Assembly: GCA_028583415.1 (NCBI GenBank)
Contig: CM053269.1
Location: 27,594,254-27,658,253, forward strand
Source: Protea cynaroides
Lineage: Eukaryota; Streptophyta; Magnoliopsida; Proteales; Proteaceae
Reading direction: 5' to 3'
DNA: 64,000 bases
The position numbers and the translations under genes were made by a program. The notes below the pieces were generated by a model. The model was given only the letters and a program-made list of their open reading frames with translations. It searched no databases and was not told where the DNA came from. Of the stretch, positions 42,890 to 53,344 are shown in pieces (the stretch's first letter is position 1; every line of letters begins with the position of its first letter).

Positions 42890-44230
42890 CCACTTTGCTC
42901 ACTATGGTATGTGCTACAGTGCGTCCATGGTCTTTAATCCTTGAATTATTGACTCTGGCTCAACCGATCACATGACTGGTAATTCTAGTGTCTTTTTTCA
43001 ACTTGTTTCTACTCCTGAAAGTACCTCTGTTCATGTGGCTGATGGAACCCTATCCTCTGTATCCGGAAAAGGTTCCGTTCAGTGCACCCCTTCTATAAAA
43101 TTGCAATCCATCCTTCATGTTCCTACATTTTCCATTAATCTGTTATCCATCAGTCGTATTACTTCTGCTTTGAACTGTAAGGTTATTTTTTATCCTTCTT
43201 ATTGTTTGTTTTAGGATCTGGAATCAGAGAAGACGATTGGATGTGGTAGGCTGTAGGGTGGTTTATACGTGCTTGAGGAAGGTCTTACCCAGCTTGCATC
43301 TGCCGTCCCCGGTCCCAAACTTTATTCGGCCTCCTCTGATTTACACCAGTGGTACCAGCGTCTCGGACATCCATCTTTTACTATTTTATCTAGTCTTTTT
43401 CCTTCTCTTGCCAATAAATGTAAATGTGACGAGTTCATTTGCGAAGCTTGTATTCTGGCTAAGCAAACTCGTTCATTGTACAATCCTACATTTCATCGGA
43501 GTAGTACTCCTTTCCATTTAGTACATTCGGATATTTGGGGACCCGCTTAGACTACATCTGTTACTGGTCACGGTTGGTTCGTTACGTTTATTGATTGTTT
43601 TTCTCATACCACGTGGGTTTATCTCATTCATTACAAGCGTCAGGTTTTTTCTTGTTTTCATCTATTACATAAGATGGTACTGACACAGTTTGGGACTTCG
43701 TTGCAGATTCTTCGGAGTGACAATGGTCGTGAGTACCTTGCTAATGAGTTCTAGAATTACCTTGCTGATCAGGGTATTCTTCACCAGACTAGTTGTGTTC
43801 ATACTCTCGTGCATAATGGGGTGGCTGAGAGGAAAAGTCGTCATCTCCTTGAAGTTGCTCGTGCCTCAATATTTCTCACCATGTTCCCCCACAGTTTTGG
43901 AATGATGCCATTCTTACCGCTGCATACCTCACCAATCGGGTTCCTACACCAATCTTGGCTCATCACTCCCCATTAAACCTTCTTCTTGGTGACGACAGTC
44001 ATATTATTTCCCCTAAGGTATTTGGTTGTCTACTATGTGTGCAATCATCAATCTCCCAGTAAACTTGACCCTCGAGGGTTTCAGTTTCTGTTTTTGGGTT
44101 ATTCTCCAACTTAAAGGGGATATCGATGTTATCACCCACCTTCTCGTCAGTCCTTTGTTTCCATGGATGTTATTTTTCATGAACACCTTTCCTACTTTCC
44201 TGCGCTCCATCTTCAGGGGGAGCCTATATT
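42890..44230 (+). pseudogene. Copia 3 protease and integrase
   Basis: Protease text is IIDSGSTDHMTGNSSVF near 42945-42995, followed by LQSILHVPTFSINLLSIS. Integrase zinc region: YQRLGHPSFTILSSL and CEACILAKQTRS. The core begins FHLVHSDIWGPA at 43510-43550, followed by a stop. Later pieces at 43690-44030 (VFGC-like region, HSPLNLLLG) are in several frames. Non-functional. Confidence 0.82.
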
Positions 44231-44689
44231 ACAGGAAGATGGTCCTAATATTATACCAGTGGCTGGTCTGCTTCAGGGGGAGACCATCAGAGATACCCTG
44301 GCCGAACAACAACCTAGTCCTGAAGCTCAACCTAGTCCATCTGCAAACATTATTCCTCTGGCAGTGGAAGAAGATTCTACTCACATTTTCACCACCCTTA
44401 CAAGTGTATAGCCGCACCAACCTCAAGCAGGGAAAGAACACCACCATCAATGCACCTACACACATCGCTTCATCAGCCTTGGAACCAGAGACTGGATCAG
44501 AAAATGAGAATTCTCTACCTGGTAATACTTCTTCTAAGACTGATTCAATTTACCTATTGCTCTTAGGAAAGGTGTTAGGTCGTGTACACTGCATCCTATT
44601 TCTCAGTTTGTCTCCTATAAATGTTTTTCCCCTTCATATCGTGTATATTTTTCCACATTATCTTCTGTGTCTATTCCCACAAGATGGTA

Positions 44690-45440
44690 GGATGCAATCG
44701 ACAGTCCAAAGTGGAATGCAACTATGGTTGAGGAAATGAGGGCCTTGAAGAAAAATGAGACTTGGGATCTTGTTAGTCTTCTACCAGGAAAGAAGACCGT
44801 AGGATGTAAGTGGATCTTCACCATCAAACAAAAAGATGGATCCATAGAGAGGTATAAAGCCAAGCTAGTAGCTCAAGGATTTAGTCAAACTTATGGGCTC
44901 AATTACTAGGAAACATTTGCTCCTGTGACAAAAATGACTACCATTAGGGTCATCTTAGCTTGTGCAGTTAACTTTGATTGGGATCTGCAACAATTAGATG
45001 TCAAGAATGCATTCCTCCAAAGGGAGTTAACTGAAGAAGTGTATATGGATGTGCCTCCGGGGTTTACCTTGTCTACCACTACAGGAAGAGTCTGTAAGTT
45101 GAAGAAATCTCTCTATGGACTCAAGCAATCTTCAAGAGCTTGGTTTGGACAGTTTCATCTGGCAATGACCTCTATTGGATACAAGTAGAGTAACGCTGAT
45201 CACACACTATTTGTCAAACATAAACAAGGAAAAATAACTGTTCTCATAGTTTATGTTGATGATATTGTGATTACTGGTAGTGATGATGCAGAAGTCAGAC
45301 ATCTGAAGTCCTTAGGAAAGAGTTTGAAGCAAAAGATTTAGGAAAGTTGAGATGTTTTCTTGGTATTGAGGTACCCGAGGTATTTACTTGTCTCAGAGAA
45401 CATATGTCCTTGACCTTCTCTCAGAAACTGATCTCTTAAG
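44690..45440 (+). pseudogene. Copia 3 reverse transcriptase
   Basis: MVEEMRALKKNETWDLVSLL at 44724, CKWIFTIKQKDGSIERYKAK and QGFSQTYGLNY, then TAG. Continues ETFAPVTKMTTIRVILACAV, LQQLDVKNAFLQRELTEEVY and YGLKQSSRAWFGQFH. A stop at 45186-45188 precedes an intact catalytic box IVYVDDIVITGS (YVDD at 45252-45263). A frameshift follows near 45310. Confidence 0.92.
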
Positions 45441-45529
45441 GTGTATGCCATGTGACACCCTTATCGATCCAAATGAAAAATTGGAGGGTAAGATTGGTAC
45501 TACGGTTGATAAAGGGTAGTACCAACTTC

Positions 45530-45780
45530 TTGTCGGTAAATTGATATATCTGTCTCATACCCGATCCGACATTGCATTCGCAGTAAGCCTAGTGTGCCAA
45601 TTTATGAATGATCCATATTCATCTCATATGGATGCTGTTCTTCGCATATTGCATTATCTCAAGTCTGCTCCTGGAAAGGGAATACTACTCTCCTCTATAG
45701 GTCATTTTAGAATTGATGCATACACTAATGCAGACTAGGCAGGAAATCCAGATAGACGATCAACTTCAGGATATTGTGCC
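45530..45780 (+). pseudogene. Copia 3 RNase H, left part
   Basis: LIYLSHTRSDIAFAVSLVCQ and LKSAPGKGILLSSIG, ending SGYCA where a GTATCG-rich element is inserted. The remainder is at 48495-49139. Confidence 0.85.
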
Positions 45781-47456
45781 CAAGGAATTAAGTATCGTGT
45801 ATCGGTACCGTATCGGTCAGCTGAAATTAAGAGACGTTTCGTATCGTATCGTGGATATGGTGGATGCGCACGGATACGCATGGATACGGGGCAAGATACA
45901 TACAAAAATGATTAAAGAACATACAAAACACAATTTTAAAGCATAAAAACACTATAATTAGCAACATTGAGAAAGAAAAGGTTTCTTGCATCATGGATAC
46001 ACATAAACTCCTAACCGAATACCCTACGTATTGTAAAACAACAAAAAAATGTACAGGACCATGCCTTTTTATTAAAATCAGTTTCTAATCCTATTGGAAA
46101 CCATTTTCCTTAAAAGGCAAAAAAAACCAAAAGCTACCTCTTCAGTAAATACCCATCTCAGTGGAAACAAACACAAACATACCAAACCCTTACCATTTTT
46201 TATAGTTTTCCCTACAACCGAGACTGGCATTAAGAAAAAAGTGAAGGAAAGCAAGACCTAAAACTTAACAAAATAGTAGAGGAACATTGAGATCAGAAGA
46301 AAAAAGAACACACATCATGGCATAAAAATCAAATTCATAGAGTCATGTACTCCCCACAGAGAATCGACAAACAACATGGATGTAAGAAAAGGAAGAAAAA
46401 AAAAAAAAAAATATCTGGGCCTTAACTAGTACAGGACCACATATATCTAGATCTGACAACAGATTTCCCCTTAACAATAAAAAATGTTGATTCATGAAAA
46501 AAAAAAAATTAGAGTCATGTACATATTATTGTTACTACTATTGGAAAGACAAATCAGGACCAAAACAGGGAATCGATGAATAGAAATTGAGAGAGAGAGA
46601 GAGAGAGAGATAGTCAAATTTTACATGAAAAAAATAATATTATCTGAATTATATTTCTATTTTTTTAACCAGAAAATAAAAAATAAACTCGAAAATTATA
46701 ATTAAGAAGCAAAGATGGTAGATCAGTGGTCTACACATCTTATATAAATAGTAAAAGAGGAAATGATTAATTTTTGAAAAAAAAATTCAAAATTTCTTCT
46801 GTTCTTCCAAAATTCCTCAAATCAGTGTTTAAATCCATGCATGTAGCATGCATTCATCAAATAGGACCATAGCTCATTGATTCATGAGAAGAAACAACAC
46901 AAAAATTGATTTATTATGAAAAAAATTGAAGTTGAAATTCATACCTTTAGGGTTTTCTGCCCTTGGAGCTTGAAGAGATGATTTCAGGCTCTAATCTTCA
47001 CAAAAACCCAGTTTGATGCTACCTTCATAGTCATTTTAGGGCTAAGAATCAAAGCCTTAAGGTTTTTTGAAAAAAAAATCAAGTTACAGAGGAGTATTGA
47101 AGCTTTAATGGTTGTCGGCTTTTGAAAAAACACGAACAGGGTCTGTTTTTGAGTAGTATCGATACTGCTTGACACTAAAAAGGCTGTATCGACTAGTATC
47201 GAATACTACTCAATACAGGTTGGTTTTTCTTCTTCTTTTTTTTTTAAATCAAAATGAAAGTGTATCGATGCGTATTGAGCCGTATCGATGCGTATCGAGT
47301 GTATCGAGCCGTATCGGTTCGATATGGCTCAATACGCTTGATACTATACTTTTTTTAAAAATGAAGAGACGAATCGACTGGTATCGTATCGACTAGTGTC
47401 GATACTGATACGTATCGGCCGATACGGTACGTATCGTGTCGATACTTGATTCCTTG
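45781..47456. mobile_element. GTATCG-rich hAT-type element, copy 3 (1676 bp), inside Copia 3
   Basis: The left end CAAGGAATTAAGTATCG and right end CGATACTTGATTCCTTG form a 17-bp inverted repeat with one mismatch. The flanks ATTGTGCC (45773-45780) and ATTGTACC (47457-47464) are an 8-bp duplication with one mismatch. The ends carry many GTATCG/CGATAC words. The middle (about 46000-47130) is unique compared with copies 1 and 2, AT-rich with GA and A tracts, and has no recognised gene. It may be a longer ancestral form or one that acquired extra sequence. Confidence 0.93.
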
Positions 47457-47466
47457 ATTGTACCTT

Positions 47467-48303
47467 CATAGTTGTCAAGGCGTCGGGGCATGATCCAAGG
47501 GCCTCGGCGCCAGGGCGCCTTATTAGTGTTGAAAAGGCGGTCTCCCAGGCTCCCTAGGCATCGCCTTGGACGCCCAGAATGCCTGGGCGGTCGCCTTGGG
47601 CCTTATGTGTGGTTTTTTTTTTTTTTTTTTTTTTTTCTTCACAAGATTTATTAGGTTAGGCAGGAACAACATTTATGAAGCAGTACTTATTTATGAATAA
47701 TATCTTAAGTAAATGTTTATTTAAGATATTATTGATAAATAAGTAAATACCCCTTATTTGAATCCAATAAAAATAGTCTAAAATTCAAATTCCAGAAAGA
47801 TAAAAAGTCAACCCTCCAGTTCAAGAACAAAAATTGTATTTTTGGGTGCGAGGGCGATTTTCAACTTCCAAATGCTAGGCTTTTTTCCAAATATAAAAAT
47901 TTCATAAATCTTATTATAGTAAAACATCACTAAAAACTAATAGCGCACCAAAATAATCTCTAGTTTTGATGCCCAAAAAATAATTTACATTCAGACGACT
48001 TTAAACAGCATTCGCGTACTCTGAACAAGGTTTAATCGGAGTGTAACTCCTTCATTATAACTCGGATTAAAGCAATCTCGGATTTGTTGGAAAGCTGATT
48101 ATGCTTGCTTTGCAACGAATTCGAAATTGCTTGAATCCGAACTATATTAAAGGAGTTACACTCCGGTCAAATTTGTTAGAAGTACACAAATCTTAGTCAT
48201 AAATATGTTTTTTTGTCTTATACTTTATTCATTATTTGTTACCTTGTTGGTTTTCTCATATTAATTAAGTTATGTCTTAAATATTGATTATTTATATAGA
48301 ATG

Positions 48304-48358
<55 letters not shown>

Positions 48359-48487
48359 CATTAATATTTTAGAAATAAAAAAAATACATTGGGAATGCCT
48401 TGGTCGCCTAGGTAACGCCTAGGTGGCCCCTAGGCACCCAGGATGGCCCCGAACGCCTTAGATCGCCTTGTTGCCTTGACAACTATG
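47467..48487. mobile_element. CATAGTTGTCAAGG family element, copy F (1021 bp), inside Copia 3
   Basis: Starts CATAGTTGTCAAGGCG and ends TTGCCTTGACAACTATG. The duplication is TGTACCTT (47459-47466) and TGTACTTT (48488-48495), one mismatch. It lies just two bases beyond the target duplication of copy 3 of the other family. Contains a T-run at 47613-47636, a TA tract at about 48307-48353 and the conserved foldback at 48033-48169. Confidence 0.93.
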
Positions 48488-48494
48488 TGTACTT

Positions 48495-49139
48495 TCATTG
48501 AAGAGAACCTTGTCACGTGGCGGATCCGCATCCTGTCCTCCTAGTGGTTCTGGGAGGACAGTGGCAACCTGTCCTGGATGGCTGCCACGTGGCTCTCAGT
48601 AAATCCGAGACCCACGTCTGAGCCGACAAGCCGAGCCGACAGGGGTTTTTGGCTCAGACGTGGGTCTCGGATTCAACCGAGAGCCACGTGGCAGCCATCC
48701 GAGATAGGTTGCCGCGTCCTCCCAAAATCACTGGGAGGAGACGATGTGCATCCATCACGTGGCATAGCAAGAAGCAACACGTAGCTCGATCAAGTGCAAA
48801 AACTGAGTACAGAGCAATGGCATAAGGAATCTGTGAGCTATTATGGCTGAAAGGGTTACTCAAAGATATGGGTTTCCACTCTACCCAATATATGAGGTTA
48901 TTCTGTGACAATAAGGCTGCTATCAGTATAGCTCATAACCCAGTACAGCATGACATAACCAAACATGTGGAAGTGGACTACCACTTCATCAAAGAAAAAT
49001 TGGAAAGAGGTCAAGTCTGTGTTCCATATGTCGCCTTTAGCGATCAACTAGCAGATATTTTCACTAAAGGACTTCCAGGAAAACAATTTCATTCAGTTCT
49101 ATCCAAGTTGTGCATGACAAATATACACGCCCCAACTTG
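48495..49139 (+). pseudogene. Copia 3 RNase H, right part
   Basis: Continues after copy F with IEENLVT, is interrupted by the foldback element, then resumes SKKQHVARSS-like text at 48765. This is followed by the intact frame 48868-49139: MRLFCDNKAAISIAHNPVQH, DITKHVEVDYHFIKEKLERG and FSDQLADIFTKGLPG. Ends just before GAGGGGGAG, the polypurine tract. Confidence 0.9.
48522..48754. mobile_element. Foldback MITE (233 bp) with 9-bp target duplication
   Basis: TCACGTGGC occurs at 48513-48521 and 48755-48763. The element is nearly one long palindrome. Arms 48522-48624 and 48651-48754 pair over most of their length, the inner 43 bases almost perfectly (CCGAGACCCACGTCTGAGCC and complement), around a loop of about 26 bases. 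It is unrelated to the two hAT-type families. A 9-bp duplication with long inverted repeats is typical of Mutator-like non-autonomous elements, so that is the likely superfamily. Confidence 0.85.
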
Positions 49140-49147
49140 AGGGGGAG

Positions 49148-49374
49148 TGTTGAGAGGATGAGATCGTATAATGAAATCATGTGGACACGATGGTTAAACG
49201 ATGGATTAACCATCGTGTGGTTTAGATTAATTTATCTTTATGTCTAAATCCATTGTATTTATGTCTAGATTTATTGTAAACACTAATAGGGTTTCACCTA
49301 CCATTTTATTTTTTTTGTATTAATTCTCACATTATAAATAAGAGGACTTCTGTCTATTGATAGACAAGTCAGAC

Positions 49375-49383
<9 letters not shown>
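49148..49383 (+). repeat. Copia 3 right LTR (~236 bp)
   Basis: TGTTGAGAGGATGAGATC to AGACCATTCTCT. Slightly longer than the left LTR because of an extra TGGTTAAACGA stretch near 49192. The 3' end dissolves into a CT microsatellite. Confidence 0.88.
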
Positions 49384-49424
<41 letters not shown>

Positions 49425-49441
49425 TTATATATATATATATA
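49379..49441. repeat. Compound CT / CTAT / TA microsatellite
   Basis: CT repeat at 49379-49412, ATCT units to about 49424, then TA to 49441, followed by a C-run. Confidence 0.95.
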
Positions 49442-49855
49442 ATCCCCCCCCCTTCACGTGGAGCATTCCATGTGGACAATTAACGGAGGGTAACACCCAA
49501 CGAGAACACCCACTAAAAAGAGCCCAATAATCTTCAAGCACGCCATTCCAGTGGCAAATAAAATTCTAAAGATGCTAGATACGAGAAATAATAAACAGCA
49601 TTCCATGTAAATTCCATCAGTGTAATCTAGGGACCCTCCAAAGCAATAAATTGCAAATATAGATGTCCAATAGCAATTCTATAAATTATGGTCGCACTTA
49701 TGAGACCACCCAAGCAAAGTAATACTGCAAATATGTTACAGCCAAGAGCTAGTGGCAATTTGGTAATTAACCACAATATTCAAGGAGCCATGGGTAATTA
49801 ACAAGGAATGAATGGTAAGACTGTAAATAATCAGAACTTTGATCTCCCTTGAGGC
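49442..49855. other. Interior of the 18.6 kb element, no gene seen
   Basis: Non-coding by inspection. The reverse strand is T-rich with repeated CAATTTGCC-type text, similar to the piece at 50748-51060, consistent with the same element interrupted by copy H. Confidence 0.45.
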
Positions 49856-50739
49856 CATAGTTGTCAAGGCGACAAGGCGATCCAAGGCGTTTGGGGCCAT
49901 CCTGGGCGCCTAGGCGACCAAGGCGTTCCCAATGCATTTTTTTTTATTTCTAAAATATTAATGTTTATATATATGCAACATTTTACATAAATAATCAACA
50001 TTTAAGACATAACTTAATTAATATGTGATGTGGATCCAAGTTTACTAATGTACACTAAGACCTGGGATTGTGTCTAGAGTTAAGTAAACAATTATTTATG
50101 ACTAACATTTGCGTACTTTTAACGAATTTGATCGGAGCGTAACTCCTTTAATATAGTTCGGATTCAAGTAATCTCGAATTCGTTGCAAAGTCAGCATAAT
50201 CAGCTTTCCAACAAATCCGAGATTGCTTGAATCCAAATTATAATGAAGGAGTTACACTCCGGTCAAACCTTGTTCGGAATACGGGAATGCTGTTTAAAGT
50301 CGTCTGAATGTAAATTATTTTTTGGACATCAAAGCAAAAGATTATTTTGGCGCACTCTTGGTTTTTAGTGATGATTTATTATAATAAGATTTATAGAATT
50401 TTTATATTTAGAAAAAAGCCTAGCATTTAAAAGTTGAAAATCGCCCTCGCACCCAAAAATATGGTTTTTGTTCTTGAATAGGGGGGTTGACTTTTTTTCC
50501 TTCTGGAATTTGAATTTTAGACTATTTTTATTGGATTCAAATAGGGGGATATTTGCTTATTTATGAATAATATCTTAAGTAAATGAAAAACATTTACTTA
50601 AATGATATTAGTCATAAATAAGTACTGCCTGATAGCCTGATAAATGTTGTTCCTGTCTGGCCTGGGCGACCACAAGGCGCCCTGGCGCCCAGGCCTGTAC
50701 AAACCGCCCGGACGCCTAGGCGACGCCTTGACAACTATG
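49856..50739. mobile_element. CATAGTTGTCAAGG family element, copy H (884 bp), inverted relative to copy B
   Basis: Starts CATAGTTGTCAAGGCG and ends GACGCCTTGACAACTATG. A perfect 8-bp duplication CTTGAGGC lies at 49848-49855 and 50740-50747. The interior matches copy B in reverse, including GATGTGGATCCAAGTTTACT and the foldback at 50129-50265. Inserted in the interior of the 18.6 kb LTR element. Confidence 0.95.
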
Positions 50740-50747
50740 CTTGAGGC

Positions 50748-51442
50748 AAACAAACAAACACTTAATGGCAATGGTAACTTTAAAAACAAATTAAAGCTCT
50801 TAAAAGACTACCTACAAGGAATAAGGACTAAACAAACAGACCCCAATGGCAAAATTGTAATTATCTCAAAGACTAAACCAGTGGATGGCAAATCTGTAAA
50901 TTCCAACAATGGTGCAAAGCTTACTGGGAAGCAAACAAGTCCTAAGGATATAACAGGAATTCTATTTCAAGTGATGGGGTAAACTTGGAAGTGGTGATTA
51001 AATAGGATAAAACAGGATTTATTTAAAGACCAGGGTAATTCTGGAAATAAGAATAAAGGCAATAAAAAACAATTGGACTTAAGATTGTCTTCATCCTCAA
51101 ATCGTGAAAGCCAGAGGCAGCGATAAGGTCACTTGGTTCAAGCAAGGTAACTCCTCCATATGGGCTTCAATGAAGCTAAAATTTGAGAGGAAGGTCGCAA
51201 ATCCCAAGCCCTATTGAATCTAACAAGTTTCGGTTCCAACCACCAAGTATGATCGAAGAGGCAAGCTGCCAAAATCAATTCAGGCGGTAAATCTTGGATC
51301 AGCTCTAGTTGCTTCACTGTAGAGCTAACTTCAGCCAATAATATTTCAGGATTTGAATTGCCAATAAGTAAGGATGGGGTTCCCAAACTCTCAGCCTAAA
51401 CAGAGGAGTAACGAACGAGATCGAAATAATTTCGGTGAACTG
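50748..51442 (-). other. Interior of the 18.6 kb element, left of Copia 2
   Basis: A reverse-strand ORF at 51138-51386 (82 aa, MGTPSLLIGNSNPEILLAEV) lies here, following the LTR orientation. It has no recognised domain, but its position downstream of the element's primer site suggests a remnant of a leader or gag. Confidence 0.4.
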
Positions 51443-51819
51443 TGTAACAAAACCACCCAATCACAAGTACTAAACCAGAAAACCAAAGAAAGAGGAAGAG
51501 AGTTGAAGAATTGAGAAGAAGAAGAAGAAAGGAGATCACGAAAAACAGCAAGGAGCTGTTGTCATGATCGATACCTTTCTCTCTAAGGTACTACTCTTAT
51601 TTATAAGAAAAAAAAAAACCAATTACATGGGAAAACTCCATAAACAAAAGGAGATATAAAAACAAACAAATAACAACTAAATATGAAACTAAATAAAACA
51701 GGAAAGGGACATAGAGTCAGCAGCCAGTGCCGCTGGCACTAATTACCGCCAGCAACACTGCCCTGCCCTGCCCATTGAACTGGACCCTATGGGCCTAGTT
51801 TGTTTGGGTCATGTTAACA
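51443..51819 (-). repeat. Copia 2 3' LTR (377 bp)
   Basis: Pairs with 56099-56478. Next to it, CCCTCCCTC is the polypurine tract in reverse. Confidence 0.93.
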
Positions 51820-53340
51820 CCCTCCCTCAAGCTTGGAGTATATAGATCACCCAATCCAAGCTTGTAACAATTTAACCAATACGCTGGTCCAAACAATAAT
51901 TTTGTAAGAATATTAGCAAGTTGATTCGAAGAAGATACAAAGGGAGTAACAACTATCTTCTTCATGACAGCATCTTGAACAAAATGACAATCAACCTCTA
52001 TGTGCTTGGTATGCTCATGGAAGACTGGATTACTAGCAATATAAATAGCAAATTGATTGTTACACATCAAGGACATGGGTCTAGAGATTAGAAATCCAAG
52101 TTCTTGTAGAAAAGTTTTCAACTATAACAACTCAGCAGTAGTATATGTCATAGCACGATATTCAGCTTCAGCACTGGACTTGGATGTAGTAGTTTGCTTT
52201 TTACTCCGCCAAGTAACAAGATTACCGCCGACAAAAGTACAGCGGTGGAACGTTTATCACCATCAGCCCTTGCCCAATCAGAATCAGAGTAACTAACAAT
52301 GTCAGAATATTTAGGACTATCACAAGTTTCAAGCTTCTGATGTGAGTCCATTAGTGTATCAACTGGTTTGGCTCCAAGAACTTCTGATTCATGAAGTAAA
52401 TCAAGCACATACTTTCTTTGAGACGGACTAATGCTTTTACTACTGCGAACCGCTTCAATCCCCAAAAAAATAATGAAGAAAACCTAAGTCTTTCATTAGA
52501 AAGTGAGTATTCAAATAAGATTTAATTTCAGCAATCCCTATCTTATCATTCCCCGTAATAATAATATCATCGACATAAACAACAATAATAGTGACATGAG
52601 AGGAACGCATTGTACAAAAATGGAATGATCAGAGTAACATGTAACAAAGCCAAAATCTGTAATAACAGTACTGAACTTATCAAACCATGCATTAGGAGAT
52701 TGTTTTAGTCCATAAATTGCTTTAAGCAATTTGCACACCTTAGTTAAATTTCCTCCCTAAGCAACATACCATGGAGGTTGGTTCATGTGTACTTCCTCGT
52801 GTAGGTCACCATACAAAAAGGTATTCTTCACATCCATCTGATATAGAGGCCAATCAAGATTCACAGTCGAAGAGATAATAACACGAATAGAATTAAGACA
52901 AGCAACAGGAGAGAACATCTCAAAATAATCCACCCCATACATCTGAGTGAATCCTTTGGCAACCAGTCGAGCCTTCAGTCTGTCAACACTCAACAGCACC
53001 GTCAAAATTATGCTTTACTATATAAACCCATCTGCAACGAGCCACTAAATGACCCTGTGGTAAATCAACCAGAGTCCATGTTTGGCGAGCCATTAAGGCA
53101 TCCACCTCAGCATCCATAGCTGCCTTCCATCCTGGATGGGACAAGGCTTGAGAAAGGGAAGTAGGAACAATAATAGTAGATAACGAATGAACCAAATTTT
53201 GGTAACAACGAGGGAGATGGGCTGTGGAAACAAAATGATCAATATGAAAAGTACTTTTACGAGTACAAGTACCTTTACGGAGAGCAATAGGGAGATCAGA
53301 AGAGACCTCAGGATCAGGAGTAGTAGTAGTCGTCGGTGGA
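51820..53340 (-). pseudogene. Copia 2 RNase H and reverse transcriptase
   Basis: On the reverse strand: CRWVYIVKHNFDGAVE (about 53010), YFEMFSPVACLNSIRVIISS, MDVKNTFLYGDLHEEVHMNQ and YGLKQSPNAWFDKF. An intact YVDD is encoded at 52566-52577 in a frame next to the open one. RNase H is at 52300-51850: SDSDWARADGD, MCNNQFAIYIASNPVF (CNNQ instead of CDNQ), TKHIEVDCHFVQDAV and LANILTKLL. A deletion joins SPKYSDI to VSYSDSDW near 52290, removing the end of RT and the start of RNase H. Non-functional. Confidence 0.92.
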
Positions 53341-53344
53341 GCAG

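Larger units (their letters stand above)
41150..49441 (+). mobile_element. Copia element 3, inserted at a TA tract, with three later insertions
   Basis: LTRs 41183-41408 and 49148 to about 49383, primer site TGGTATCAGAGCC at 41409-41421, then gag, protease, integrase, RT and RNase H. The outer flanks are both TA tracts (41150-41182 and 49426-49441), so the target duplication is probably TA bases and cannot be counted. RNase H is split by a GTATCG-rich element (45781-47456), a CATAGTTGTCAAGG element (47467-48487) and a foldback element (48522-48754). Different Copia family from Copia 1 and 2: no LTR similarity, different gag. Confidence 0.92.

Noticed and set aside
47472..47654. 60-aa ORF rich in Arg and Pro
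   Set aside because: It is the GC-rich terminus of hAT-type copy F followed by a T-run.
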